Positions 5,771-11,838 of a stretch of DNA of 12,013 nt are shown here, in pieces; position 1 is the first letter of the stretch, and the number at the start of each line of letters is the position of its first letter. Position numbers and translations under genes: made by a program. Source of the stretch: Patescibacteria group bacterium (GTDB lineage Bacteria > Patescibacteriota > Minisyncoccia > JAHIHE01); assembly GCA_018896765.1 (NCBI GenBank), contig JAHILZ010000088.1, positions 1 through 12,013 on the forward strand, in the 5' to 3' direction. Below the pieces are notes generated by a model. It searched no databases, had not been told where the DNA came from, and was given only the letters and a program-made list of their open reading frames with translations.

Positions 5771-7354
5771 TTATTTATTAAATTCAAAGGTTGAAAGCAT
5801 ATCATTTAAATACTGGTTATTAGTAAAGTTTGCGTTAAAAACAATAACCTCATAATATCCTTTTTTAGCAGGATCAACTATCATATTTCCTCCGGTATTA
5901 AATAGATAAATAATACTACCTATCGAAGTTTCTTCCAATCTTAAAAACTGATAATTTAAACTGCCAATATTAGTTTCTCCTCTATTAAGATATTTCTTGT
6001 CTTGATATTTAGACAGTATATCTCCGGCTATTATTCTTACAACCTCTTCTTTTTTATTATTCATAAAAATTGTTTCTAGCTTGCCTAAATTTCGATCCCC
6101 TTCTATTCTTCTTTCCGAATAACTCCAATCGGATGGATATTTAATTGTATATTTTTCGGATGGAAACTGAGCAAGTGTTTTTGAATCATAAATTTTCCAA
6201 TTTATCATTTCTTTATTCTCTATTGGCTTAAAGGTGAAAAGAATTTTATTTACAAGTTGGTTTTGAATACGCCCATAAACAAGAATATAAAATACTTCCT
6301 TAGAATTTTTTTCTATAACATAACCGGGACCATCCGGACCATCTCCGCCCGAATGAATAATATGCACTGCATTTAAACCGTTTAAACTTATTAGGCTTAA
6401 TTTTCCCCATGGATGCAATCCTGATTCTGTTTCCGACCAATCAAAATTTGATTTTACAAAAGAAAGTAAATCCATGTTTTCCGGTTTTTTATAAAAAGTT
6501 TGTATTTCAATTGTTGCTTCATCAGGTAAAATTTTATCACTATTTCTTTCAAATGAAGAAATATGTATATCATTTTTTAATTCATTTTCTGAAAAAAACC
6601 AACGGTTTGGATATTTTATCTCATAACCAAGCTCACTATTTGCATATGTTTTCCAATCCGCTACATTTTCCTCATTAATAGGAATTGGGGTAGATATTAC
6701 CACTGAGGGATTCACAACCGCACTTGGTATGACTATCGGGTTTATCAAAACAACATCTTTCTCAAATGATTTCCAAACAAAAAATATAGAACTCCCGATT
6801 ATGGTTAAAATAACAGACCCTATTAATATTTTTATACCATTATCATTCTTACCGGAAGCAATCGTCATATTATTCATTAATTGACCGACTTGAATTCTTT
6901 TTTCTACAAATTCTAATAGAAATTTCTTACAAAAATAATAAACAGCTGAAGCAAAAATTAAAGTTACAAACAAATCAATAACAGGCAATTCAAATTTTTC
7001 CACTCCGTATGACGATACATAAATATTTTGTATTACAACAATCAATAAAAATAAAAATGGAATTATGGCAGTTGCTTTGCTAATACTGTCAATTTTATCC
7101 GGGTTAATTATTGATTGTTTTACGGCATATTGAACACCAAACTTACTTCCAAGATATGCTCCGATTAAAATTATAATTATTGCATAAATTAAATTTAATA
7201 AAAAATTTCCAAAAATAAATTGACTAAATATCATTCCGCCGATAAATTTAATAATCATATTAGTCAAAATTGCCCCGGCAGCGATATTGCTGGCAATCCA
7301 TAAATTACTTTTTTCCGGAAGATTATTATTTTGCACTAAATTATTTTCTGACAT
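5771..7354 (-). CDS. Multi-TM membrane protein with two C-terminal PsbP-like domains
   Basis: This 527-aa protein has three regions. Residues about 16-195 contain about five hydrophobic segments (near 20-45, 50-69, 95-113, 123-142 and 173-194). A Pro/Val/Ile-rich linker (about 200-228) follows. Two similar globular modules come next. Module 1 starts WKTYANSELGYEIKYPNRW (234-252) and ends ILFTFK (371-376). Module 2 starts WKIYDSKTLAQFPSEKYTIKYPSDW (386-410, quoted by position) and ends MLSTFEF (519-525). The W..Y...gY.IKYP..W start and the hydrophobic L..F.F end are typical of PsbP-like/MOG1-fold domains, which are frequent on CPR surface proteins. They are expected outside the membrane. The role is unknown. 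It lies 61 bp downstream of the two-TM gene and 35 bp upstream of gyrA. There is no Shine-Dalgarno at the ATG (7352-7354). Confidence 0.72.
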   Translation of the reverse strand: MSENNLVQNNNLPEKSNLWIASNIAAGAILTNMIIKFIGGMIFSQFIFGNFLLNLIYAIIIILIGAYLGSKFGVQYAVKQSIINPDKIDSISKATAIIPFLFLLIVVIQNIYVSSYGVEKFELPVIDLFVTLIFASAVYYFCKKFLLEFVEKRIQVGQLMNNMTIASGKNDNGIKILIGSVILTIIGSSIFFVWKSFEKDVVLINPIVIPSAVVNPSVVISTPIPINEENVADWKTYANSELGYEIKYPNRWFFSENELKNDIHISSFERNSDKILPDEATIEIQTFYKKPENMDLLSFVKSNFDWSETESGLHPWGKLSLISLNGLNAVHIIHSGGDGPDGPGYVIEKNSKEVFYILVYGRIQNQLVNKILFTFKPIENKEMINWKIYDSKTLAQFPSEKYTIKYPSDWSYSERRIEGDRNLGKLETIFMNNKKEEVVRIIAGDILSKYQDKKYLNRGETNIGSLNYQFLRLEETSIGSIIYLFNTGGNMIVDPAKKGYYEVIVFNANFTNNQYLNDMLSTFEFNK

Positions 7355-7415
7355 TTTTTTATTTAATTGTTTATTAATAACTTAATTTTTAAAATTGATC
7401 ATTTACTATTTTTAT

Positions 7416-8072
7416 TTATCTAAACTCGTAAAATACTAAACCCAAATCAGTCGTATGTGCCATTTTTTGCTTCAACAGATGGTTATTTAAAAAATTATCA
7501 ACTTCCTTTAGATTATCAGACTCCGATTGTATAACTACAAAAGTTTTGTAAATTTTTCCTAAAATATTTTTTGCTTTCTTTTTTAGATGAAAAACTTGCC
7601 CGCTTATTTTTTGTTCTTCCTGTAAAATTTCAATTATTTTCCCTCTATTTTCTTTTGACAAAGACCTACTTCCTGAAAACTTTTGGTTTTTTGAATCATT
7701 TCGTATAATCTCATAAAGATAAAAACATTCAAAATCGCTCCAAAAATAAGTCTTTTCCTTACCACCCTTTGATATTTTAATCTTTTCATTATCCAAAAAA
7801 TATCTTCTTACTTCTTCGTGAGTAATATAAAGCAAGCAAATATAATAAATCCCTACCATTAGAACCACAAACAATAAAATATAAAAAAATGAATTAAGTG
7901 TTTCCGCAAAAGAAAAATGTCTTTCTGATAATAAATAAACAAAAAGCGCCCCCAGTAAAAACGGTAATCTTTTGATTACATAAAACAATACTTCAAGTTT
8001 TCTTTCTTTTTGTTCATTAGGAGTTATTTCCCAGCTTATACTAATCGAGTTATCAGGCTTATCGTTTAACAT
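7416..8072 (-). CDS. Two-TM membrane protein with possible bacterial PH-like domain, hypothetical
   Basis: A 218-aa protein. A short cytoplasmic N-terminus (ISISWEITPNEQKERKLEVL) leads into two membrane helices, about residues 30-48 and 60-84. Then comes a soluble region beginning ITHEEVRRYFLDNEKIKIS and continuing with KTYFWSDFECFYLYEI. A helix pair followed by a strand-rich part with a 'y.w.dfe.f' strand resembles membrane-tethered bPH or YcxB-like domains, but the similarity is by eye and weak. The C-terminal half contains TFVVIQSESDNLKEVDNFLNNHL, which looks like a final strand-helix. It sits 25 bp after the S/P/E-repeat gene and 61 bp before the PsbP-like gene, as part of a run of membrane genes. 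No Shine-Dalgarno is visible. Function unknown. Confidence 0.65.
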   Translation of the reverse strand: MLNDKPDNSISISWEITPNEQKERKLEVLFYVIKRLPFLLGALFVYLLSERHFSFAETLNSFFYILLFVVLMVGIYYICLLYITHEEVRRYFLDNEKIKISKGGKEKTYFWSDFECFYLYEIIRNDSKNQKFSGSRSLSKENRGKIIEILQEEQKISGQVFHLKKKAKNILGKIYKTFVVIQSESDNLKEVDNFLNNHLLKQKMAHTTDLGLVFYEFR

Positions 8073-8097
8073 ATTTTTACATATTTTTTAGATAATA

Positions 8098-8484
8098 TCA
8101 AGGAAAATTTTTAATCGAATTTTTTGATGACATTTCCGGCGACGCTTCCGGCGATATTATCGGCGACACTTCTGGTGAAACTAACGGCGAAATTGCTGGT
8201 GAAGCTTCTACCGATACTTCGGGCGATACTTCAGGCAATTTAATATCCGGCATTTTAATTTTATTTAATTCTTCCTTGATTTTCTTGCCTTCCTCGATAA
8301 TCAATTGAGTACTTTTTCCGTCATCCGGCGCTTTTTTTTCGTATTTTCGAAACAACCCTACCCATAGCACAGCCACAAACACAAATATAACAAGCGCCGT
8401 GATAGTAATATATCTAACTTTAACATTTTCCGGCTGATTTCGCAACCATTTAATTTTCGCTATGATTTTTTCGAGTAAATTCAT
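8098..8484 (-). CDS. Single-TM protein with nine S/P/E tetrapeptide repeats
   Basis: A 128-aa protein. Residues 1-24 are basic (KIIAKIKWLRNQPENVKVR), 25-45 form one membrane helix (YITITALVIFVFVAVLWVGLF), and 52-83 are charged and probably helical. Residues 84-119 are nine tetrapeptides: PEVS PEVS VEAS PAIS, then PLVS PEVS PIIS, then PEAS PEMS. The positively charged N-terminus suggests that the repeat tail faces outward as an extended stalk or spacer, possibly rich in attachment sites. Its ATG (8482-8484) lies inside the upstream three-TM gene, overlapping by 35 nt in another frame, so the two are very likely co-translated. The stop is TGA. Repeat-rich composition makes homology searches unreliable. 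Function unknown. Confidence 0.68.
   Translation of the reverse strand: MNLLEKIIAKIKWLRNQPENVKVRYITITALVIFVFVAVLWVGLFRKYEKKAPDDGKSTQLIIEEGKKIKEELNKIKMPDIKLPEVSPEVSVEASPAISPLVSPEVSPIISPEASPEMSSKNSIKNFP
8128..8235 (-). repeat. In-gene 12-bp minisatellite (nine degenerate units)
   Basis: The DNA encoding the nine tetrapeptides is a 108-bp run of 12-bp units with diverged codons, for example variants of GAAGTATCGCCC on the coding strand. The period is a multiple of three, so copy-number change would keep the frame and vary stalk length. Confidence 0.75.
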
Positions 8485-8794
8485 TTTTTAAAATACTATA
8501 AAAATACATTATCACCGAGGCGATTAAGTACCAATAAATGATCCCGAAAATTATTCGCTCTGCAGATAACCCTAATGATATATCGTTCGTCGCATAAGAC
8601 GGCAACAAAAATGCCGGACCCCAAAATACCGGACTATAAACAACATAATGGCAAAGCACTAAATTTATACCCGACAAGAAAGACGGGGTGATACATGCAT
8701 TTATTCCAAAATAATATGCCGCCAAACCAAAACCAACCGTCAATATAATTTTCCCCAAATTCGGCTTTAAAAATTCTTTAATAAACTTAATCAT
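8450..8794 (-). CDS. Small three-TM membrane protein, hypothetical
   Basis: A 114-aa protein. A basic N-terminus (MIKFIKEFLKPNLGK) precedes three hydrophobic stretches, about residues 16-34, 45-66 and 80-102. It ends in a charged tail (KNEFTRKNHSEN). Two cysteines (Cys29 and Cys48) flank the loop ITPSFLSGINLVL. If that loop is extracytoplasmic they could form a disulfide, but this is speculation. I do not recognise the family. It is the first gene of the membrane-gene run and overlaps the next gene by 35 nt. The ATG at 8792-8794 has no Shine-Dalgarno. Immediately upstream is a dispersed repeat, not a clear promoter. Confidence 0.62.
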   Translation of the reverse strand: MIKFIKEFLKPNLGKIILTVGFGLAAYYFGINACITPSFLSGINLVLCHYVVYSPVFWGPAFLLPSYATNDISLGLSAERIIFGIIYWYLIASVIMYFYSILKNEFTRKNHSEN

Positions 8795-8810
8795 AATTAA
8801 TATTTTTATT

Positions 8811-8900
8811 TTGTCATTTCGACTATAAGGAGAAATCGCTTATACTTGCCATTTTACATTGTTTAAGAGATTCCTCTTCGCCAGCGGGCGAATCGGAATG
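8811..8900. repeat. Dispersed imperfect inverted-repeat element
   Basis: The block opens TGTCATTTCGACTATAAGGA and closes with a sequence whose complement reads CATTCCGATTCGCCCG, so the ends are an imperfect inverted repeat. The middle carries AGAAATCGC on one side and GATTCCTCTTCGCC on the other. I recognise this wording (CATTTCGA...AGAAATC...GATTCCTC...TCGGAATG) as a repeat common in CPR and Bacteroidetes contigs. No gene is seen in 8795-9002. Confidence 0.6.
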
Positions 8901-8922
8901 ATAAAAAATTGGACATTTGAGC

Positions 8923-8963
8923 TTTGACATTGATTTGTCATTTGTCATTGGAAATTTGTCATT
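8923..8963. repeat. Second copy of the TTTGACAT/AAATTTGTCATT repeat family
   Basis: TTTGACATTGATTTGTCATT continues into TGTCATTGGAAATTTGTCATT. It shares its words with the right arm of the inverted repeat at 3191-3215 (TTTGACATTAGAAATTTGTC). This shows that the family is dispersed and not specific to gyrA. Confidence 0.6.
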
Positions 8964-8970
8964 AAATTCA

Positions 8971-8997
8971 CCCACCCCTAACCCCTCCCGAGAGGGG
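8971..8997 (-). other. G-quadruplex-capable tract and competing hairpin just after the hydrolase stop
   Basis: Read on the minus strand, 8971-8989 is GGGAGGGGTTAGGGGTGGG, four G-runs with loops of 1, 3 and 1 nt, which fits the strict G4 pattern. Overlapping it, CCCCTC (8982-8987) and GAGGGG (8992-8997) form a 6-bp stem with a 4-nt loop. The block begins 5 nt after the hydrolase stop codon, so both structures would be in its mRNA 3' end. No U-tract follows, so it is not a classic terminator. Confidence 0.6.
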
Positions 8998-9002
8998 AAT
9001 AA

Positions 9003-9644
9003 TCAATGCGCCGCTTCCAGGATCACCACTTTATTTTCTTCCGGATTTAATTCTTTTTTCTTGATTGTCAAATGATCAACAGCTGCCAAATTCTTAATTC
9101 CTCTTACTGACAAAAACTTATCAAGCGATTCAAGATCAATAGTCAAAGACGGGGTTTTATAGTGCATCGGCAAAATTATCGACGGCTCAATGCGATCAAT
9201 CAGCTCATCGGCCTCTTTGCCGTCCAAAGTATAAACTCCGCCGACCGGAATCATTAAAATATCCACTTGCCCGAGCTTTTCAATCATTTTATCCGACAGT
9301 CTTTCTCCCAAATCCCCCAAATGGCATACGCGCATATCTTCGGCCTCGATCAAATAAATAGTATTAACGCCTCTCTCGGCGCCGTTTTTATTATCATGAA
9401 AAGACCTGAAGCCGTAAATAAAAATATTCTTGGTTTCAAATTCTCCGGGAGTTCTGATTATAAAAGGATCGCCCTTTAAGGATTCAACATTATTATGATC
9501 ATAATGCTCGTGGCTGACGGTCACGATATCCGCCGCGCCAAAATACGGCTTAATGCCGATCTTCTTATCGAACGGATCTGTAATTATCGTAACATCTTTT
9601 GTGTTTATTTTGAAACAGCTGTGTCCGTACCAAGTTATAATCAT
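9003..9644 (-). CDS. UPF0173/UlaG-like metal-dependent hydrolase (metallo-beta-lactamase fold)
   Basis: A cytoplasmic hydrolase of 213 aa, normal size for the single-domain UPF0173/beta-lactamase_3 group. Visible motifs are TWYGHSCF (residues 4-11), ITDPF (21-25) and the metal-binding signature HEHYDH (45-50) preceded by VTVS. His83 (SFHDN), the HLGDLG block with His108 and Asp111, and the C-terminal MHYKTP with His161 supply the other ligands of a two-metal site. Substrates of this group are poorly known; UlaG itself acts on L-ascorbate-6-phosphate, and others are phosphodiesterase-like. No sugar-pathway genes are nearby to support a UlaG role. The ATG (9642-9644) lies 5 nt from an octamer repeat array and has no Shine-Dalgarno. 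The stop is TGA, followed by a G4-capable tract. Confidence 0.9.
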   Translation of the reverse strand: MIITWYGHSCFKINTKDVTIITDPFDKKIGIKPYFGAADIVTVSHEHYDHNNVESLKGDPFIIRTPGEFETKNIFIYGFRSFHDNKNGAERGVNTIYLIEAEDMRVCHLGDLGERLSDKMIEKLGQVDILMIPVGGVYTLDGKEADELIDRIEPSIILPMHYKTPSLTIDLESLDKFLSVRGIKNLAAVDHLTIKKKELNPEENKVVILEAAH

Positions 9645-9649
9645 AAAAT

Positions 9650-9777
9650 CATATTAACATATTAACACATTAACATTTTAACACACTAGTCTTTAAACAT
9701 ATAAATATCTCAACTATTTCTAAACTAAATAGTGCCACTATTTTGTTTAAATGTTTAAATGCTAAAATGTTAATATG
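9650..9777. repeat. Mirror-arranged octamer arrays filling the HEPN-hydrolase gap
   Basis: Four 8-bp units run rightward at 9650-9681 (CATATTAA, CATATTAA, CACATTAA, CATTTTAA). Four run in the opposite orientation at 9746-9777, read inward as CATATTAA, CATTTTAG, CATTTAAA, CATTTAAA. The 64-bp centre separates them. The arrays reach to 5 nt from the hydrolase ATG and 2 nt from the HEPN stop. Both arms could pair into a long, imperfect A/U-rich stem. No gene is visible here. Confidence 0.7.
9713..9743. other. Two mutually exclusive hairpins
   Basis: ACTATTT (9713-9719) can pair with AAATAGT (9727-9733). The same segment, extended as AAATAGTG (9727-9734), can instead pair with CACTATTT (9736-9743) as a near-perfect palindrome around one base. 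The block lies at the centre between the octamer arrays. A switch or terminator role is possible but unproven. Confidence 0.55.
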
Positions 9778-9779
9778 GT

Positions 9780-10202
9780 TTAAGTCTTTTTTAAATACTG
9801 ATTTATTAATTTCAAATACTCCAAAAAATCTTTGCGTTCATTTTTCACTTGACTGATAAATAATTTTTTATCGACTTTTTCGTAGCGATGCACCAATATA
9901 TTTCTCGTCCCAACTACCGGCGCAAGCTTTTCCGCGAAATCATCTGGAATAATATTGCTCGCGGCTAAAATTGAAAAAGTGTTTTGAAAATCGTCCGGAG
10001 ATTTCAAATCCAGCTCCCGTATAAAATGTAAATTAATATCAATCATTTCATCCACAATTAGCTGAAAATCCCTTTCCAACGCCCTAAGCTTCATATTATC
10101 TTTCAAAATTTCTTTTTCACCAAACTTAACAACATCTTCCATTTCATAAAAATATTCTTCAATCAAACTAATTTTACCTTCTATGAATTTTCTATCCAGC
10201 AT
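9780..10202 (-). CDS. hepT: HEPN-domain toxin, HepT-like (DUF86) RNase
   Basis: Toxin of a type VII MNT-HEPN toxin-antitoxin pair, 140 aa, all-helical. The HEPN active motif RX4HXY is intact as R100-N-I-L-V-H105-R-Y107. In the studied HepT proteins the Arg and His form the RNase centre, and the Tyr is the residue the antitoxin modifies with AMP. The central helix LRALERDFQLIVDEMIDI (39-56) matches the DUF86 core. The protein should dimerise through its helical bundle. Its ATG (10200-10202) overlaps the end of the upstream mntA-like gene by 11 nt, which suggests translational coupling so that the antitoxin is made first. There is no Shine-Dalgarno of its own. The stop falls 2 nt from the octamer arrays. 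Confidence 0.85.
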   Translation of the reverse strand: MLDRKFIEGKISLIEEYFYEMEDVVKFGEKEILKDNMKLRALERDFQLIVDEMIDINLHFIRELDLKSPDDFQNTFSILAASNIIPDDFAEKLAPVVGTRNILVHRYEKVDKKLFISQVKNERKDFLEYLKLINQYLKKT

Positions 10203-10707
10203 GTTTTTTTAAAAAATTTTTAATTAAAACTCTTCTTAGCCGAAAAAGGGGCTCGGCTTCAGTATATTTTCTCTCGGCATAAATTTTATATTGAAAATAA
10301 ACTGATAAGTTTCTGCAAAAAATGATTTCGTGATTAGAAAAAATCTGCTTCAAAAGAAGCGGGTGCGCCAGCTTGATATTTACCAAATCAACTTTATCCG
10401 ATTTAAAAACCGGCATAAGCTCCATTATAAGCCGCGCTTCTTCCATTAAATCCAACTTTTTATTAGACAAATAAGCAACATCAAAATCGCTTTCTTTATG
10501 AAGAAATTTCCCTTTAACTCTTGAACCAAACAATAACACCAATTCCAAATCGTATTTCTCGGCTATTTCTTTGATTCTCTTGCTGTTTTCTTCACTAAAA
10601 AAACTCGCCGCTTCAAATGACTTGGATATAACATTTATATTCTTATTTTGAGAAAGAACGGCTGATTTCACAGCCCTGTCCTTTCCAATTGAGCTTTTCT
10701 TAATCAT
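10192..10707 (-). CDS. mntA: MNT-type minimal nucleotidyltransferase antitoxin
   Basis: Antitoxin partner of the overlapping HEPN gene. In known systems MntA adds AMP to the HepT tyrosine and blocks its RNase. The 171-aa protein has the nucleotidyltransferase core LVLLFGSRVKGKFLHKESDF (57-76, ending at Asp76), with GSR at 61-63, Asp74 and Asp76 as metal ligands, and a third acidic residue at Asp107 in KVDLVNI. The gap between GS and DXD is 11 residues, one more than the usual 10. The first 40 residues are an unusual polar extension. Two starts are possible. ATG at 10705-10707 fits a perfect promoter and would make a leaderless mRNA. GTG at 10669-10671 (codon 13) has an AAAGGA Shine-Dalgarno-like sequence before it. 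I keep the ATG. Confidence 0.85.
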   Translation of the reverse strand: MIKKSSIGKDRAVKSAVLSQNKNINVISKSFEAASFFSEENSKRIKEIAEKYDLELVLLFGSRVKGKFLHKESDFDVAYLSNKKLDLMEEARLIMELMPVFKSDKVDLVNIKLAHPLLLKQIFSNHEIIFCRNLSVYFQYKIYAERKYTEAEPLFRLRRVLIKNFLKKHAG

Positions 10708-10713
10708 ACGGAT

Positions 10714-10742
10714 ATTTTATCAAATTTTTGGGAAAGTGTCAA
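10714..10742 (-). promoter_or_regulatory. Strong sigma70-like promoter of the mntA-hepT pair, leaderless
   Basis: On the minus strand TTGACA (10737-10742, perfect) is followed by 17 bp and TAAAAT (10714-10719, 5/6). Only 6 nt lie between the -10 box and the ATG at 10707, so transcription should start at or next to the A of the start codon. Confidence 0.8.
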
Positions 10743-10768
10743 AGCAAGCGATGCATCCTGTAAAGTTA

Positions 10769-10786
10769 AAAGTCTATAAAGTCTAT
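10769..10786. repeat. Nine-base tandem repeat (AAAGTCTAT x2)
   Basis: Two perfect AAAGTCTAT units are flanked on both sides by partial units starting AAAGTT (10762-10767 and 10787-10792). It lies upstream of the mntA promoter, and no regulatory role is apparent. Similar AAAGTYTAT strings are frequent in CPR intergenic DNA. Confidence 0.55.
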
Positions 10787-10812
10787 AAAGTTGTGTTTTT
10801 AGAAACTTTTTA

Positions 10813-10843
10813 GAAACGGGGTTTCCAACGGAAACCCCGTTTC
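10813..10843. terminator. Perfect 14-bp stem-loop; possible terminator or dispersed palindrome
   Basis: GAAACGGGGTTTCC (10813-10826) is exactly complementary to GGAAACCCCGTTTC (10830-10843), with a 3-nt AAC loop. It lies between the two-gene unit on its right and the toxin-antitoxin promoter on its left, where transcription from the right should end. The stem is GC-rich in the middle, but neither side carries a proper T-run. On the minus strand the next bases are TAAAAAGTTTCTAAAAA. The AGAAAC-TTTTT word is itself repeated (10801-10816). Confidence 0.45.
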
Positions 10844-11066
10844 CGGGTTTTGCCACAAATATACTCATTATAAAAATCGTTCATCATCAATAAAACCTGC
10901 TCCAGCTTATTTTGTTGATAACTATGATTGGAGAAATAAAAAAAAGAAGCAATTTGTTTGGAATGTTTTCCAAAGTTGTTTTGCCTCTACGAAGTTTTCA
11001 ACTGCTCTTGCTCTGAAGTTCCTTTAGGCGCTTTTTTGCACCCTCAAATTCTTTCACCTCATTTTA
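10844..11066. other. Gene-poor stretch between the toxin-antitoxin pair and the two-gene unit
   Basis: I see no convincing gene of normal length here on either strand. The right end (10998-11057) contains a Shine-Dalgarno-like GAGGTG and a 19-codon minus-strand frame, listed separately. In a different minus-strand frame, about 10910-11006 reads without stops as a plausible helical peptide (RARAVENFVEAKQLWKTF...) lacking a start. Together these look like possible remnants of a decayed downstream gene. Confidence 0.4.
10998..11057 (-). pseudogene. Possible 19-codon small ORF or gene remnant
   Basis: A GTG at 11055-11057 opens a frame reading VKEFEGAKKRLKELQSKSS before TGA. It begins 7 nt after the tandem TAA-TAA stops of the 164-aa gene. 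The upstream text AATGAGGTGAAA is identical to the text around the start of the 164-aa gene (AATGAGGTGAAAAGATG), including the strong Shine-Dalgarno. At that gene the ATG follows the AGGTG, and here only TTG or GTG are available. It may be a small helical peptide gene or the truncated start of a third operon member. Confidence is low. Confidence 0.25.
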
Positions 11067-11561
11067 TTATTTCGGTATTGATAGATTATGTAGCGCTTTC
11101 ACAAAGCGATTACCGCTTATTTCTGTTATGGCTATAACCTCATTAGGAGTAAGCCAAGACAGTCTCAGCGCTAAAACCAGCACTACCGCTTCGTCAATAC
11201 TCTCCTTAAGTCCTGAAAAAGCAATCGTCAGATTACCGGCAACAATGGCACCGCCAAACTTTCCTGTTTCAGGACTTCTGCTTTGCCAACTGCTTATGTC
11301 TTGACCTGAGACAATCCTTAATCCTTTTTCTTGCGCAAGATCAAGATATCTCGCAACATCGGCCGGCGGACACTTTCCTATTCTTTCCAACAGTAGGATA
11401 AAACCGCTGTATCTTTCTCGTATCACGAGATATCCGCCTTGTCGATCTGGCGCTTCGTTGCCCGGAACTTTTACTGATGCCTCTACTGCTTGCGAAACAA
11501 TTTCCACAATTTTGGAAACCGGTTCGCCATATATTCTAAAGTTGTCTTTCTTTTCCGTCAT
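11067..11561 (-). CDS. Conserved-looking soluble protein of unknown function
   Basis: A 164-aa predicted cytoplasmic protein with no signal peptide or membrane helix. Residues 16-31 (SKIVEIVSQAVEASVK) are helical. GGYLVIRERYSGFILLLERIGKCP (42-65, by position) is strand-like. PADVARYLDLAQEKGLRIVS (66-85) is a helix-strand unit. GKFGGAIVAGNLTIAFSGLK (99-118) is followed by SIDEAVVLVLALRLSWL (119-135). The GG-x-I...FSG...DEA layout loosely recalls the HbpS/GlcG (DUF336) fold, but I would not assign it. It ends in two consecutive TAA codons. Its ATG (11559-11561) follows a strong Shine-Dalgarno (GAGGTG) that overlaps the TGA of the preceding gene, with only 9 nt between the genes, so the two form a coupled operon. 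The Shine-Dalgarno use is unlike most of the window. Confidence 0.72.
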   Translation of the reverse strand: MTEKKDNFRIYGEPVSKIVEIVSQAVEASVKVPGNEAPDRQGGYLVIRERYSGFILLLERIGKCPPADVARYLDLAQEKGLRIVSGQDISSWQSRSPETGKFGGAIVAGNLTIAFSGLKESIDEAVVLVLALRLSWLTPNEVIAITEISGNRFVKALHNLSIPK

Positions 11562-11570
11562 CTTTTCACC

Positions 11571-11825
11571 TCATTTATTGTCAAGCAAACAAACGCGACC
11601 GAGATGTAATTTAATTTTATCGCCTTTTTCAGCCAAACTAATGACTGAAAAATCTTCGATCATATCACTGCGCTGAAAAAAAATTAGACGCAATTTACCT
11701 TTTTTCCCAACCTCACCGTCCGGCCACAATATAGCCGCACAGGAAGATTTTTCCCAAGGAATTTTATTACCATTTTTATCAAATTCCTCTTGTACTATTT
11801 TCTCCACTATATATACACCTTTCAT
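11571..11825 (-). CDS. Small beta-rich protein of unknown function, first gene of a two-gene unit
   Basis: An 84-aa protein when started at the ATG 11823-11825. A longer frame begins at 11840, but that first ATG overlaps a perfect GGAGG that lies 8 nt before the inner ATG, so the inner one is the natural start (MKGVYIVEKIVQEEFDKNG). The sequence alternates strand-like stretches (SCAAILWPDG, KLRLIFFQRSD, FSVISLAEKGDKIKLHLGRV) with turns, which suggests a small beta-barrel or sandwich. I see no catalytic motif, and the single-Cys positions are not paired in a zinc pattern. It is followed after 9 nt by the 164-aa gene, so they probably act together. A 20-bp palindrome and a TATAAT lie directly upstream. 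Function unknown. Confidence 0.65.
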   Translation of the reverse strand: MKGVYIVEKIVQEEFDKNGNKIPWEKSSCAAILWPDGEVGKKGKLRLIFFQRSDMIEDFSVISLAEKGDKIKLHLGRVCLLDNK

Positions 11826-11838
11826 TTCTTTTGCCTCC

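Noticed and set aside
5303..5855. Short frames overlapping the gyrA start on both strands
   Set aside because: All lie over gyrA or the end of its upstream neighbour and encode no recognisable protein.
9003..9644. Assignment as ulaG (ascorbate-6-phosphate lactonase)
   Set aside because: The fold and metal ligands fit the wider UPF0173 group, but there is no ascorbate pathway context.
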